Part shown: piece after piece, positions 44,644 to 57,808 of the stretch
Numbering within the stretch: the first letter of the stretch is position 1
How the letters are laid out: each line of letters begins with the position of its first letter
NCBI GenBank assembly: GCA_002900995.3
Contig: CM035306.1
Span: forward strand, 1,674,001 to 1,738,000
Reading direction: 5' to 3'
Length of the DNA stretch: 64,000 bases
Origin: Ganoderma boninense
Lineage: Eukaryota > Basidiomycota > Agaricomycetes > Polyporales > Polyporaceae
Notes under the pieces: generated by a model
The model's input: only the letters and a program-made list of their open reading frames with translations
Told to the model about the DNA's origin: nothing
The model's database searches: none
Position numbers and translations under genes: made by a program

Positions 44644-45867
44644 TGTGGTGAGGAAAGGAAGGTCCGGGGAAAGTTGCTGAGGAGGAGGTGGGATGACGAT
44701 GCACATGGAGTCTTGGCCTTATTATATACTCCGTTTCTGGGTGGCGGCAGGCAAAATGTGTGCATGGCTGGTCTCGGACATGGAGTGTGTGAGGAGAGGA
44801 GGGGAACGGGTGGATCGCAGGAGGGGCGTTGGAAGGAGGACCGAACAGCGTTGGACTCAGGTGTGGATGGACGAGGAATTGAGAAGGAAAGCCGCGTGGC
44901 GAGAGGATGAGGCATGGGCGACGACAATGAGTGTGTCGATGATAAAGCATATGCATGCGGATTGGCTGGAATGTGTAGATTTCTAAGTACGGGAGGCCGA
45001 CGGGGGGTCATGAGGCGGGCGGGATTACAGGAGGGCGCACCACATCAGTGAAGCGCTCGCACAGATAATGATCTGTGCGAGTGCTAGCGGAATGCTGTGA
45101 TGATGGGCGAAGGTGGCGCTGGGAGCTGATTGGAAGTTCGCAAGTACAGAGGGCGAGGAGGATGAGGGATGGCCAATAAATGGGATGTTGAGGCTCCGAG
45201 AGCGAGTCATGAAGTGTAAGGTTCAAGTGCGCTGCCGGGGGAGCGAACTTGAACCTTCACCATGTGACGAAGAACCACATTGAGCGCTGTGGTTCGTCCG
45301 CGCTCGTTGGAGGTATATCTGCCTCCAACCCCTGCCACGTCGTTCCGCCCTCCCCTAGTCCCCTGTATCTTGACTAGTCGTGCTGCCCCACTGATCTCCC
45401 CGAGATTATGACAACGCACATTCGTCTCCCCCTCGCTCGTCTCCTCTGCCGTCCTCGTGACGACCTCCGACTTGGTCATTGCTCAGTCACAAATTGCCTG
45501 AGGTCTGTCCACAGGTCCGTCGCGATCACGTTGTATCCGTGTCATGCGTGCATTGCTGATTATTTTTGGTGCTTCGATCAGTCAAGCACTCCGGCCTCGC
45601 GCGACAACACTCGCAAGACCGCCAGGTGGACGTGATGGCCCCCCCTTGGACGTCATGAAGGAACGGAGGCCCGACGGCGGGGCTCCTTTGGAGGTCGGAC
45701 GGCGGGTTCTCTTCGAGTGGCTGGCGCACAAGCAGCGCCTCACTCTGCGCTCGTATAAGGGCTTGGCCTTCGGTGGCAGGAAGGTCAGTCCGACTTTCTG
45801 CCCCACCCTCGAAATCCCTCTCTCAATCTCTCGCGCCCTCGACTTCACGTTCCCTCATCGTGCCGCC
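44644..45867. other. Intergenic region between the two divergent hAT-C genes
   Basis: No recognisable gene. The two hAT-C genes start at either side, so the stretch probably contains a bidirectional promoter and 5' untranslated exons. A perfect inverted pair, GAACTTGAACCTT/AAGGTTCAAGTGC-like, surrounds 45215-45260. Confidence 0.45.
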
Positions 45868-47912
45868 ATGGATCCTCCAAATGACCCGGCAGATGGCGCT
45901 GGTAAGCGTCATCGCCGCGAGAGCGACGAGGGCGGCCACGACGCATCCCCATCCGAGGGCGAAGAACCCGCTCCTCCTACGCGCGTCACTCGCTCTTCCG
46001 GCCGCAAGTCTAGCAACAAGCGCGCCAAGCCGGGCGAAGGTAGGACGACCTCGGGGACAGCCAGCGCGCCCATCTCCTCTGGCGAGGAAGATACCGAGAA
46101 GTCAGACGCTCCCCCGAATGACCATCGCGAAGCTTCCAAGGCCGTGAGCCGCTCTTCTTCAGCCAGTGCCTCACTCGCGGCACGGCGCGCGGCACGTCTC
46201 GAGGAGAAATACGGGGACCTTACGAGCCAGGAGTCACTGGGTACGTGCTTCTCGTCCATGTAAGTCGCATGTGGCTAATCTAGTTGGTGGTTGGCAGACG
46301 TGCGGGCCGCAAAGTGGTCGTCCCCCGTGTACAATCATTTCCTTAAGCCGGTGATCGCGACCAAGAAAGATGGCACTTTGACTTCTCGTTTTGTATGCAC
46401 TCGGTAAGTTGCCTCATTCTTTTCGCTGATAAAGCAGCAATTTATTGAGCGAAACCCACAGTCACCCTTCAAAGCACGTCGACCGCGCACTGAACGACGA
46501 GTCGACAGGGAACCTCAACAGGCACATCAAGGTATGCGTGCCTGAGTCAACGCCGGCCACGCAAATGATCACCGAATACGCGCAAGGTGTCAACTACAGC
46601 TACGCACGCGTGCGATTCCTCCTTGCCATGTGGATTGCCAGACGCCATCGCCCGTTTTCTATCGTCGAGGATCCGGAGTTTCGAGAGCTTTTGCGCATGC
46701 TATTCGCGCGCGTCGAGATTCCGTCCCGCGTGACAGTCTCACATGACCTGCAAGACGTTTTTGAGGACTCCCGTGTGCGTGTGCGGGCGAAGTTACAGGT
46801 ACGTAACTTACGCGCGTTTGATATCACGACATGTTCGATTGACATGCTATGGCAGGGACTCCCCGGGAAGATCCACATCTGCATCGACGGCTGGACCTCG
46901 CCCAATGTAATCTCGTTCCTCGGAGTTACCGCGCATTGGCACGAAAACGGCAAGATCATGCATGTCATTCTTGATTTCGTTAAGTACGTCGATTCCCGTA
47001 TACCAATTTGGTGTACATACGCTCAACAGACATCTGATTTGCGTACAGGTTAGCGAAGGGACACACGGGCGAGTACCTCGCGCACAAGCTTATGGCGCTC
47101 CTCGAGGAGTTCAGTATTGTGCACAAGGTATGGTGAACTATACCCCCTCGCATCGTGCGTCGACTGACTTTCCCTCGCAGGTGCTCGGTGTTACCTGTGA
47201 TAACGCATCCAACAACGCGAAGATGCTCATGGTTATGAAGAGGCTCAACCCCGACTTTCGAGGCCCGGACGCGCGTGTTCGCTGTTTTGGACACGTTATC
47301 AATCTAGTTGTCAAGGTTAGTAATGTCTCTTCTTCCCTACCCCGAAGCGCACACAGATTAAAGTTGTTTGCCCCGTAGGCCATACTCTCTCAGTTCGGGC
47401 AGAAGGTCACTGCGGAAGCTGTAGCCGAGACAGACAAGGACATATCTGCCCTTGACAACCCAGAGGACATTGACGACGAGGACGAGGATGAGGACGTCGA
47501 CATCGCGCGCGAGGAGGCCGACGACGCCGTAATTGCGGAGGAGGGTAACCCGCACCCCGAGATCGATCTCAGTGAAGCCGACGTCAAGCTCGGACGTTTG
47601 ACCTTGCAGAAGGTACGTGTACTGCCCATTGACTGAATGACGACGCCGTTAAGTACCAAACATGTAACATTCATTCGTAGATAATCAAACTTTCTCAGAA
47701 GGTGTGGAACAGTCCCACTGTGCGGGCTGAGATGTCTTCGCAAGCCAAGGCCGCCAGCAAGAAGAGCGAGGTGCTCGTGCGCGCTGTTCGCACGCGGTGG
47801 AACACAGTCACGATGGTACTCGACCGCGCCCTGGAGTTGAAACCTATCCTATTTGACGTCTGCGACAAGGCGGAGTTCAACAAGAACCAAGGTGTTCGTC
47901 TCCAGCGCTTCA

Positions 47913-49211
47913 CACCAGGACATCACTGATTCCCAGGCTAATAAGCCTGCCTAACGACGTGGTTGGACGGGCTAATTAGCCTTGAATACTGTATTCCCGC
48001 ACACTGGCAGTATCCCTGCCAATACCTCCGCCCTCCTACCTTAAACAGTAGTCCAACAACGCCCCCTCTACAAGTCCTCTATCTGGGAGATAACGCGATA
48101 GGCGCAGAGTACTGATAACAGATAACTCAGGCGCGCCATCAATCTCCCATCACCAAGTCGCGCGCCGAGCCTCCGCCCGCGCTCTCCTTCTTGCCGACGG
48201 CCACCACACGTGTCTGCTCGCCATCAGCGACAACGAGCACCCCCCTCCCCCCCCCCCTCCCCTCCCTCTCGGTCGTTTTCTTCCATTCTTTCGACGAATG
48301 TACTTAGCTCGTCTTCCTTAGTCTACTGCTATACACCACTTACCCGTGCGCCAACCTCTAGGTGGGGTACCCGGAAGGGGGCCTGTTGCTAGGCTCTGAT
48401 GGTGAGTACTGCCTAGCGCCCGCAAGCGACGGGGCGTTGAGTAGGCATCAGTGATGCGGTCGCTAATCTGCCGTCCGCCCATTCAGCACGCTCCCTCCTT
48501 GCCGACGCTGGCCGCCCATGTCCTGCTCACCGTCGGCGACAATGAGCTCGCCGTTTCCCTCCCCCTTCCCTCCCTCTTGGTCGTTTCGCCCCGCTCTTTC
48601 ACTGGATGTACATAAGTTGGAGGTGTGATTCTCTTGCACACATCCATCTAGGCGGCTCTCGGCATGCAAGATGTGTCAACGGAGGCCATGGGCCGGGAGC
48701 ATTCCCGGGCGCTCGGATGGGACCCAGGCGTTGAGTAGCACACCGAGGCTGCCCCATCAATTGCTCCCATCGCTAAGCTGCGCTCCCGCCTCCACGCCTT
48801 CCTCCACGCTCCTTCCTTTGCCGACGGATCTCTCGCAAGCTTGCTCCTCGCCAGTCACGAGTACCCTCCATCTCCCCATCCCTCTGGATGCCGTCTTCTC
48901 AAGGCCATTTCTCGACTCTCGGCATCTTCCCCCGCTGTCTTTCCCATGTGTTATCCACTCCCGTGGATCTCGCTGCAATCATCGTCCAATTGATATTCGC
49001 GGCGACGCTGGCGACTTTCCCCGAGGTCTCGCCCAACCAGGCGCTCAGATCTTTGCCGGGCGTTGAGTATATCCCTCCCATCATTCACCTGCCGGCAAGC
49101 ATCTTCCTCTCTCCCAGGCACTGCCGTCGCCGAGCATCCGCGGTCTTCGGAGTCTCCCACTGGTAGCGCGCTGCCCGAGCATCGCTGCCATCAGGTCCAC
49201 AGGTGAGTGGC
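47913..49211 (+). repeat. Left TIR of KDZ2
   Basis: About 1,299 bp, inverted and nearly identical to 61112-62408. It contains internally repeated modules, each with GGCGTTGAGTAG-type and CGCT...CTCCTT motifs, near 48425, 48730, 49060 and 49360, suggesting a repeated binding array. A run of C with scattered T lies at 48241-48268. Confidence 0.92.
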
Positions 49212-49948
49212 CACATTCCCTTCCATTGTTTGCATGGTGCGTGAGTCTGAACGTTGCATTTCCATTCCACAACGTTAGGCTGGCTTATTAGCCTCGGAAT
49301 CAATGATTGCTTGGTGCCTCCCTCGGTGTGTACCCTACATCTGCTGCGCGTGTCAAATGACTGGCGTTGAGTAGTCCACTTTGATAGCGCTCAGCACCGG
49401 TCGCCGCGCAGTTCATGGCAACATAGATCAGAGTCCAGCCCTCGATGTCATACGGCCCCACAAGTCACAGCACGCATTCTTATCTTTCTCGCCTATCGAA
49501 CCTCCGAGATCCCACTGCTGTGGGTCCCGTTCCATTCCCACCACTCCAGGCAATGCGCGCCTTTCTCCCGGCGTTCAGTAGGCACTCCCAGTATGGAACG
49601 AGCGTCCTTGCTGGTCATGCTGCCCTCATGTGGGAACGTCCGTGCCTCAACGTAAGGTACCTTCCATACCAATCATATCAAATTCCCGGATCATCATTAA
49701 TCTACAGCGCTGCAATATTTTTATATCAGTGCCGAAGACTCAAAAGCATGCATTATAGTGTATTTCACACATTATGACGTTACAAAAGATACCATATGTA
49801 CAGAGCGGAGGGGGATTGCGAGGTGGGAATCAAAGTCTATGTGTAGGATAACTGCGGAGGACAGATAACCGGCAAAAATTTTATGATGGCAACGCGCGCA
49901 CGAGGGAAGGCTCCACATGGAGGGAGAACTGGTGACCACGCCTCGCTC
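49212..49948. other. Spacer between KDZ2 left TIR and gene A
   Basis: No recognisable gene. It would hold the 3' untranslated end of gene A. AT-rich at 49680-49790. Confidence 0.5.
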
Positions 49949-51740
49949 TCACGCACCTGCCGCTGTCTTGGCCTTCTTGCGGGGCTTATGCGCCGCCGCC
50001 GACGGCGGCGTTGTTGAAGTCGAGGACGCCGTTGTCAAGGGGGCCGCAGGCTGAGCGGGAGCCTTCTTAGACCTCCGAGTGCCCTTGTCGCTGCGTGTCT
50101 TCCGCGGACGGGTGCTTACCGCGATTGAGTTGCCATCAGCACCCGTGACGACGTTGACATTGACGAACATTGTCTGCCATCTCTGAGCCCCCGTGCTAGT
50201 GTTCGGAAGCGGGTCACTCGGGGCGGCGGAAGGCGAAGTTGGGCGCGGCACGCTGGGAAGGGGATCAGAGGCGCTGTCTCCTGAGGAAGGCGCGCCGGGC
50301 GATGGTGTGGTTGGGGGCGATGATGTGTCAGTCTCTGATGGGGCAGGAACAGCCTCGGAGGCAGGTGGTGGAACCGGGGGCTCTGAGTCAGGTGGTGGCG
50401 CGTCCGTGTCATCTGCGGCATGAGTCGGGACGATGATGCCCTGCCGCTTGCATCGCCAAGCCCTGAACTCCTCCTCGTCCATGACGCGGAAAGAGGTGGC
50501 ACCCGTCATCCAGGCGTCGATCAGGGTTTGAAGCTCCACGGTGGACGAGATGTCCCCAGGAGCACGGAAGATGGGAAGAGGCCACCGGTCGACTACGATG
50601 CCCGTGTTTTCTGTGACGTGCCTGTCGAAATTCTTGTACTTGACTTGTGTGAGCCTGCCCCCGCTGATTTCAGCTGTGTTGCCGTTGTTAGCTGTACACA
50701 ATGCGTAGAACAATAGAAATACGTACACAATTTGCCATTGATGATGTTCGATGCCTCCGTCTTCAATGTAATCACCGTCTTCTTGTAGCTTTGCTTCAAA
50801 CCTGGGGAACCCGACTTGAGCGAGATGCACAGTACCCTCGGGGCCAGAGGGAGAAAGGGAACGAAGCACTCACCACGAACGCCAGACATACAATATCCCT
50901 CCATCTTGATGGCCAGTTCTGGCACTGTGCACTTCGCGAGCAGCATGACGAAATCGGCGATACGCTCGCTGGTGTAGAACGCGTAGGCCTGGCCGAACTC
51001 CGTAGTGCCGGGACTTGTCATGAGGAGAAGGGCGTTCCGCCCTGTGCGGACATTGAGGGCCTTCAACTGCGAAGAATCAGCTTCAACGAAGGAAGCGAGA
51101 AGCTTGGGCAACGTACCTCGTCCTCGACGGCCTTCGTCGTCGCGCGGTTGTCATTGAAGACCTGAACAGGGGTGGTGATGGCCTTCCGGTTGCAGGTGGA
51201 CCGGCGTTCGACTATCTCCTGCTTGCGCTCCTCGGTGGCGGCGATCTTCTCATCCTCCGACATCGCATGCCAGCGGGCGGCGATCTCCTGAGTGACTTGA
51301 TCTTGAGAGAGGTGCTTGCGATCCCCCGAGACGTCTGTGGAGCTTGTTAAACGTAGATCGCCAAGAAGAAACAGATGTCTGGCGCTCACCCGCATTGAGA
51401 CGTTCCATCTCCAAACTAAGAAACGCATTCCATCGACTTGGTGCGTGGGCCTTCCGTGCGAGACGAGACTCTTGCATGATGAGCTGGAAGTAGTAGTCCG
51501 TACTGTGGCGAGGGTAGGCGATGTGGATCTCCTCGGCCATGGCCATGACCTTGGCGCGAGCCTCATCGACCATCTTGTTGACAGTCTCCTTCCGGTCGAG
51601 GTAGGCCAGCCTACGTTGGACCTTCTGGATGCTGGTTAGCTTACCCTGATGTTTTTTTCCGGTGGCGCCAGGGTGTCTGCGTCTTCGCGTGCGCCTGAGC
51701 CTGCTTGACGGTCCGCTGAAGCTGGGTTTCAGCATGACCC
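49949..51740 (-). CDS. KDZ2 gene A, HMG-box-like accessory protein
   Basis: Multi-exon, probable start at 51740 (MGHAETQLQRTVKQAQAHAK). A helical block (KVQRRLAYLDRKETVNKMVD, then STDYYFQLIMQESRLARKA) precedes an HMG-box-like region: RWNAFLSLEMERLN, then VTQEIAARWHAMSEDEKIAA. HMG boxes bind and bend DNA; the assignment is by pattern only. A second conserved domain follows: ALNVRTGRNALLLMTSPG, YAFYTSERIADFVMLLAK and ELAIKMEGYCMSG, then VKYKNFDRHVTENTGIVV and WMTGATSFRVM. The C-terminus is Pro/Ser-rich with a basic tail ending at 49949. Every block has a counterpart in KDZ1 gene A. No stop disrupts it as far as I can read. Confidence 0.72.
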
Positions 51741-52070
51741 ATGGCGGCGAGATCGCAGTTCCGAGGGCACGCAAGTGTAAGAAGAAGGGGAGGGGTCAAC
51801 CGCGACAACGACGCGCTGACGTCGGAGACACGGAGGGGGTTATCCGGAGGTGTTCAAGTGTGTAAGGGGGAGGGGGGGAGGGGGGGGGGACACACAGCGC
51901 AGGGGATGGCATACGCTACCACTCTATTTATCCTACACAGCAGTACAATTCATAGTAAAAATCATGACATGGCAGAACGTAAACGCAGAAAACGTGAGAT
52001 ACGCGAGAGCTACGGACATTGCGACCCTTCCAACCACGCCGCCAACCTAGCCGAGGACCAGCGAAAACCC
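51741..52070. other. Spacer between KDZ2 genes A and B
   Basis: It holds the gene A promoter on the minus strand and the end of gene B. A G-rich run lies at 51868-51890. No gene is seen. Confidence 0.5.
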
Positions 52071-53608
52071 TCACGCAGGCATGATATGGCAGGCGAGATA
52101 CCCCCATAGCTGCACTGCATCGTCGGGCGAGATCTTGAGAGGCTCGCGCATGACTAGAATCGCGAACTGGTCAGTCGTCGTAGTGTGCACGAACGCACGG
52201 AGGATGAGGATGCGGTGGGCCGGCGACGTGCGGCGACCGAGTAACCAGGCTTCAGCTTTCTCGCCAAAGTCAACTGCGGCGTCATCCAGAACGAGAGCGC
52301 CGCCATGATCAATGACCGGCTTGCGAAGGAGTCGCTTAAGCGCGTCAGCCGAGGGGACGTCGGGGAGGCTCAGTTCTACCGGGACCTCGTCATCAGAGAT
52401 CTCAACAACTAACATATGTTAGTAATTACGGCATTGTATTGGGCGGGATGCCCTCACCTTCGAGGTCGTCGAGGGTATGAGCCCTCAGTGGGCCTTGAGG
52501 CCGACGCATACCATGAATGGAAGAGACCGAAGCCGAGGTCGTCCCGAAGCGGACGTTGGACGCAGTGAACGATGCGCCCACGTACGGAGGGGGGACAGAT
52601 GCAGATCGCTCGATGATGGGCGACACGAAAGATCCCTTCGTTGGGGAGGGCGCGCGAGAGACGCTGATATTTTTGCCCTTGGTCGGTGAGGCCGGGGGGG
52701 CAATACGCGAGGAAGTTGTCGTAGCGGAGACGGGTGGACGCTTCATTGTCAATGCCTCGCAGCCGGGATATTGCTTCACTGGGGACGCCGAACGGCGCTG
52801 CTCGCGGAACTCCTTGGTGGGCGATCTGGCGCGCGAGGCGGACTCGCCGAAGGGATCCGGGGCATGGTCGTACACGACCGGCGCGCGGCGGGGAAGAGGA
52901 TGGAGAGTAGGATCCACAATCTTTTCGAACTTCTCCCAGAGGTCCTCCTCGTTGTCCCCGTCGTCGTCGCTGATTGGGTTGTTTGCGGTGACGTCCTCGT
53001 TGTCGATCATATCGATCATGTGGACCTTGTTCAGCATCCACTCGAGAGCTTGAAGAAAGGTGTCGCATTTCCGGAAGTCCGACTTCGGGTGCTTGATCAA
53101 TGGAGCGATGACGGTGTTCCTGTGCGATTGATGTAGAGGAAGCTTTGATAGAGTATAACATCGACGTACCAGGATGCCCCGTACCAGATCCCTGTTAGAA
53201 CCCCAACCTTCACCGCGTATATCTTCTTGGATTTGTGGGGGGGGAATATCTTAGCGACCGCGCGGAAGTCTTTGAACAAGCTTAGCAGCGAGGCGGGGTC
53301 GTCGGAGCCCATGTCCTGAATGCAGGACATGATCTTCTCGTTGAGCGCGTCGACCTTGCGAGCTTCCGTCAGGCCGAGGGATGTGACGACGATAGGAAGT
53401 AGGTCAGAATGGTAGCCAACTGCGATGTTTTGGGGTCTGCCTAGCAATTAAATCAAGAACAGCAGCGAGAAGGATAGACGTACCGAGTCTTCAAGATTCC
53501 TGTCGTACCCGCACCTCCGCCGAGGACAACAGTGTAGAACGTTGCCTCTTGAGCTGCCGTTGGGACCATGGCAGTTTGGGTTTCACGATCCCCCACTGTG
53601 ACCATGAA
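52071..53608 (-). CDS. KDZ2 gene B, viroplasmin/RNase H1-N-like domain candidate
   Basis: Multi-exon, start at 53608 (MVTVGDRETQTAMVPTAAQE). Exon 2 (about 53440-53165) contains PIVVTSLGLTEARKVDALNE and ends in KKIYAVKVGVLTGIWYGASW. Exon 3 continues NTVIAPLIKHPKSDFRKC and TFLQALEWML. The pattern YAV-x-x-G-x-x-x-GIW, then W, then F and a terminal Ala-x-x-x-M resembles the caulimovirus viroplasmin or RNase H1 N-terminal domain, which binds RNA-DNA hybrids. This is by eye only. Then comes a long Ser/Pro-rich, low-complexity region with repeated SPTK motifs. The last exon (52400-52071) has a globular C-terminus (HRILILRAFVHTTTTDQFAI). No counterpart is seen in KDZ1. Confidence 0.6.
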
Positions 53609-54055
53609 AGGGGGGAGAGGGAGGGGGGTAAACGAGGAAGGAGACGAGCCGGAGAGGGTCGATACGAGGGGCTTTGGAAGACACTCCGGACAGGCGCTCA
53701 CTTGCAACTTCTTCGGCGCTGCATGTGCGCGCACGAGTGCTCTCCCATTCCTTCTCTGTTACCCGCCTCCTCAGTTGTATGTAAAATTTGGTAAACATTG
53801 CACTTGTGACTGCAAGGCCCGTGTTGTGGCTGCCGTAAAATCCTAAGGCGTCGGGTTCATTGTATACATTATCTTTGCTAGAAGCCTCTGCACAATGTTT
53901 CTTGCAGCGTCCGAGGTTCGAAATGAAGTCATGGGTTTCATCAGGTGTTTGAACGCCTTCCATTGTTCACGCGGGGCTTTGATAACAAACAACAAGCATC
54001 TTCACGAGGCGGGAGATACAGAAACCTTTGCTATGCGAGTAGGTAATACATGAGG
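53609..54055. other. Spacer between KDZ2 transposase and gene B
   Basis: Promoter side of gene B and 3' end of the transposase on the minus strand. Open frames here look non-coding. Confidence 0.45.
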
Positions 54056-57024
54056 CTATGTGTGAATTGTAGCGATAAAGTCAGTCAGCGAATTCATCAT
54101 GATATCCGCATGCTCGTCATCGGGCTCCCCTCCTTCATCCGGGTCTGCATACTCCCCTTCCCATGACAATAGAAGATCTAGGGAAGAGGTGTGGGGCAGT
54201 GCGGGAAGCGGCGCGCCCTCACGTTGACCGTACGCGGTGTTGCCGTGAAAGTCTGTGTGGTCAAAAATCTTGCGGATTTGAACGGAAACCACCACATTCG
54301 CGTGACGCCGCCGTCGAACATAATCTGCTACGGGTCCGAAGAGGGGGTTGCGCGTGCGGACGAGATCCTCTAGCACAGCGGCGAAAAGGAGCTCTTCGTC
54401 GCGAATAGAGGTAATTACCCGCCGAGCCTCGACGCCGACGCGCTCGACCTCCTCGTGCGCACGCTCCACGCGGTTCGACTGGCGCATCAGCTCGCGTATG
54501 GCTGGTTCGGCCCATCTCTTCCCATGCAGATCACCGCGGGTGTCGTTTAAGATCTCGAATTCTTGAAGGAAGCGGTAGTGGGAAACTTTCGTCCAGTCGA
54601 GCTCCGGGCGGCACAGAGCACGCGCAGCGGCGTTATACTTATCCAACGCCGAGCGGATCGCGCGGGAGCGCGTTTGGAGGCTTTTAGCAATGTGTCGGCG
54701 CACGCGGTAGCCTACAGGCAGCAGTCAAGTGTAAGAAGCGAACCGTATGATCAAATCGTTGCTTACCAGTCTGCGCAAGATTCATCTTGTGAAGTTCGAA
54801 TAGCCTCTGGACAACCAGACGCTGAAGATTCAATAGCGCAACTTGGTAGTCACGCGTTGCGATGTACGCCTTGGTGTTGACGTAGTCTGGATCGTTGGGC
54901 TCCCACGGCACCTGGACCCCGAGGTGAAACTCCATCTCGGCAACGTCCAGCATCAACGCCTTGCGGTGCTGATCGAGATATCTACGGTTGGTCTCAATGC
55001 GCCGCGTCTTGGAAGTGTCGGTGGTGTAGTCTGTGGGCCCGCTCTCTGCAGGGAGAAACGTGACGACGGGGGGGTCTCCTGGAGCCCTCTCAGCGTGTTC
55101 GGGCGGCGCGGAGAACGCGAGGCTCTTGGGACCTGCCTCAAGGAATGTTTTGGAAGCAATGCCGAGCTGCGCCCTGTGGAGATCATCAGATGAAGTGAAC
55201 CCATTTATGCGCCAATCAACGGAGACCTACTCCACACTCCGCAATTCTTCCAAGGCTTGAACATAGGCGACGGCGTGGAGATGCCGGTCGTCCTCCTTCT
55301 GCAGACTGGCTAGGTACGTCCCCTCGTCCGCCTTGAATTGCGCCAGGTCCTGGGGAGTGAGCTGAAGCTCTCGGAGGCTGTGCGTGACCAGGGGCTCTTT
55401 CTCGTTGATGACGTCACAGGCCTAGATGAAGTTGTCGTAGAGGAATTTACCAAGCGCAAGGTACCGCTCCTCGTCCCACCGCTGGAAATACATTTGAATC
55501 AGCACGCGCCGGCGGTACGCGGACGTATACCGGATGATGGGAGCAAGTTGATTGGAGAGGCTAAATATATGCTCCATAGTTTCGAGATCTTCGAGGCCCA
55601 TGCCTTTGATGCCGTTCGGATGGTGATGTTGCTGACAGGAGTAAGAGTGGGAATATCCATGGAACGCGTTCACACATACGCGTGACCCAGAGTCCTTGAA
55701 TCTCTGTCCAAGCTTTGGGCTACGCTGAAGCGTGCCTTGGAAGGAGCAGCCAACGTCGAAGGCACAAACCCAACGGTCACGGAAAACCTCGAGGGCCTTG
55801 GCAATGATTGCAAGGGGGTACTTCGCGCTGCCAAGGGAGGGAGTTAGCGTAATCCGGGAGCAATAAAAATCCCATGCTACCCACAGCTCCCCGCTGCGCA
55901 CCATGTCAATGATCCAGAGCGTGATGGCATGACGACACGCAGCTGCGAATATTCCAGTCTCCTCGAAAATGTCCCAAGTGCGCTTTTTTTCATCCGCTGC
56001 CGCCGCTTTCCAGTTTTTGGTGCAGGTAGAGTCGACTGCCTCTGAGCCATCTGTAGGGTCTGCTTCAAGGAGGATATTGAGGAGGGGATCGGAAGGCGCA
56101 GCATCGCTGGCCGCGCCAAGGGTCAGCGGCAAGTTCTCCGTTGCTGGCTGACCAGTGTCGCCAAGGACAGGCACGCTGGCATCCTCATGTCGGGTGGCGA
56201 TCGCCATGCCGTCAGTCGAGAGGGGGTCTGGATCTGTCCCGACCGCCTCGCCATCCATACCTGGGGAGGGTCGGGAGTCGGCCTGGGGGGGCTCCGCATT
56301 CTCGCTGCTCTCCTCCGCAGACGGGAGACATTTGGCTACTTCACAGGCATATTCATTGACAAAAGACGTAGGCAAGAAGTAATTGTCGTCCTCGAACACC
56401 CGCGCGTCGACAGCCTGCCGGCCGCCCGGCCTGCGGACACGCTTCAGGGACACATTCCCATCCATGCAGAACATGCGGGAGAATTCGAGGGGAGGCTCAT
56501 CGGCAAGCTAACGAGAAGCACAGTCAGCTGCTTACAACAATTGGACGTGAGGGGGGATGATGTACTTTATACCCGCATGCTGGGCAGCCAGTGCACGCCC
56601 GCCAAGTCGGAGAACCATGGCCGAGAACGTGGGAGACGCGGCGGTCCACTGCCCGGAGGAGGGCGAGGTAGATATCGAAGACGTCGGCGAGTGCCGTCCG
56701 ATAGGAGCGCCGGTAAGGAATCTGCGCACAATGAGGAGATCGGCGCACAGGTGCAACGGCAAAAGAACTCACTGAATAGTAATGACACATTAGTTTTGTG
56801 AAGGCCTCAATGCTGAACGAAGCCTTGCAAAGCTTGATGCACCGCAAGAGCTCGAGAGTCTTCAGCGAGATGGCGAGCGAAGGCTGATCAGGAGAGGTAC
56901 CAAGGTAGCCATTGAGGACCAAGGCCTCCGAATGCGACAGAGCCGAAAGGAATGGAATTGTGGCCGTCTTGGCGAAAGTATAGATGTCAAGAACATGGAT
57001 TGAGAATGGAGGGGGGGGTTGAAG

Positions 57025-57063
57025 GGTGGTGGTGGTGGTGGTGGTGGCGGCGGCGGCGGCGGC
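57025..57063. repeat. GGT/GGC trinucleotide microsatellite
   Basis: About seven GGT units are followed by six GGC units, inside the KDZ2 transposase where they encode a proline run. On the far side, coding similarity resumes in another frame, so slippage may have broken the gene. Confidence 0.85.
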
Positions 57064-57808
57064 AGTGGCAGAGGCGAAAGTGGAGGCGAAAGTGGAGGCG
57101 AAAGAGGATGCGAAGGCGGGGACGGAGAATACGACAATGGATGGCCAGAGGGGTGACCCCCGGGCACGGGGAGAGGAGGACCAGGGACGAGTGAGGGTTC
57201 CGGAGGGGGCGGTGTCGTTGAGGACAAAATGTCAGCCAGGGGAGGGGGTGGGTAGCGGTACCTGATGAAGGCGTCGATGAGACGCGGGAGGACTCTTCCC
57301 CAGTTCGCTTCCAATCGTTCAAGGCGCCGCCCCCAAGTCCGCTTATCTTCAGCACGTCGAATGTACCGATGTCTACAAGCCATTGAAAATCAGACAACAT
57401 GTGTGAACGGGCGAGAACGCACCTGAACCGCAACAGATCCCGCATTTGCACCCCCTCGTCCTCATCATCCTCCGTGTCCACCCACTGTGAATCGACATCC
57501 ATGGCGTCGTCATCGTTGTCGTTAAAAGTGGGGCCAGGATCAAGGGGCGCAACGTCTTGCTCCATGCCGTCAGAGCTCTCCCCTCGCAAGTCTTGGACCG
57601 CAAGGCGCGTGGTTTCATCCGTTCCTGAGACAAAATCAGCGGAGAACTGAGTGGCAAGGGAGACGAAGGTACGCACCAATGAGGTTGTTGTACATCTGGG
57701 TCATTGCGCGTTCGTGATCTTGAGCGATGGTGGTGACTCCGAGTAGTTGCGAACGATACGTCCGGGGAGTGGTGAGCGTTGAGGGTGCACCCTCGCCATG
57801 GTGCGGTG

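Noticed and set aside
53583..53963. 126-residue frame starting MEGVQTPDETHD
   Set aside because: Low similarity to anything, overlaps the better-supported gene B start at 53608 in another frame; probably untranslated sequence.
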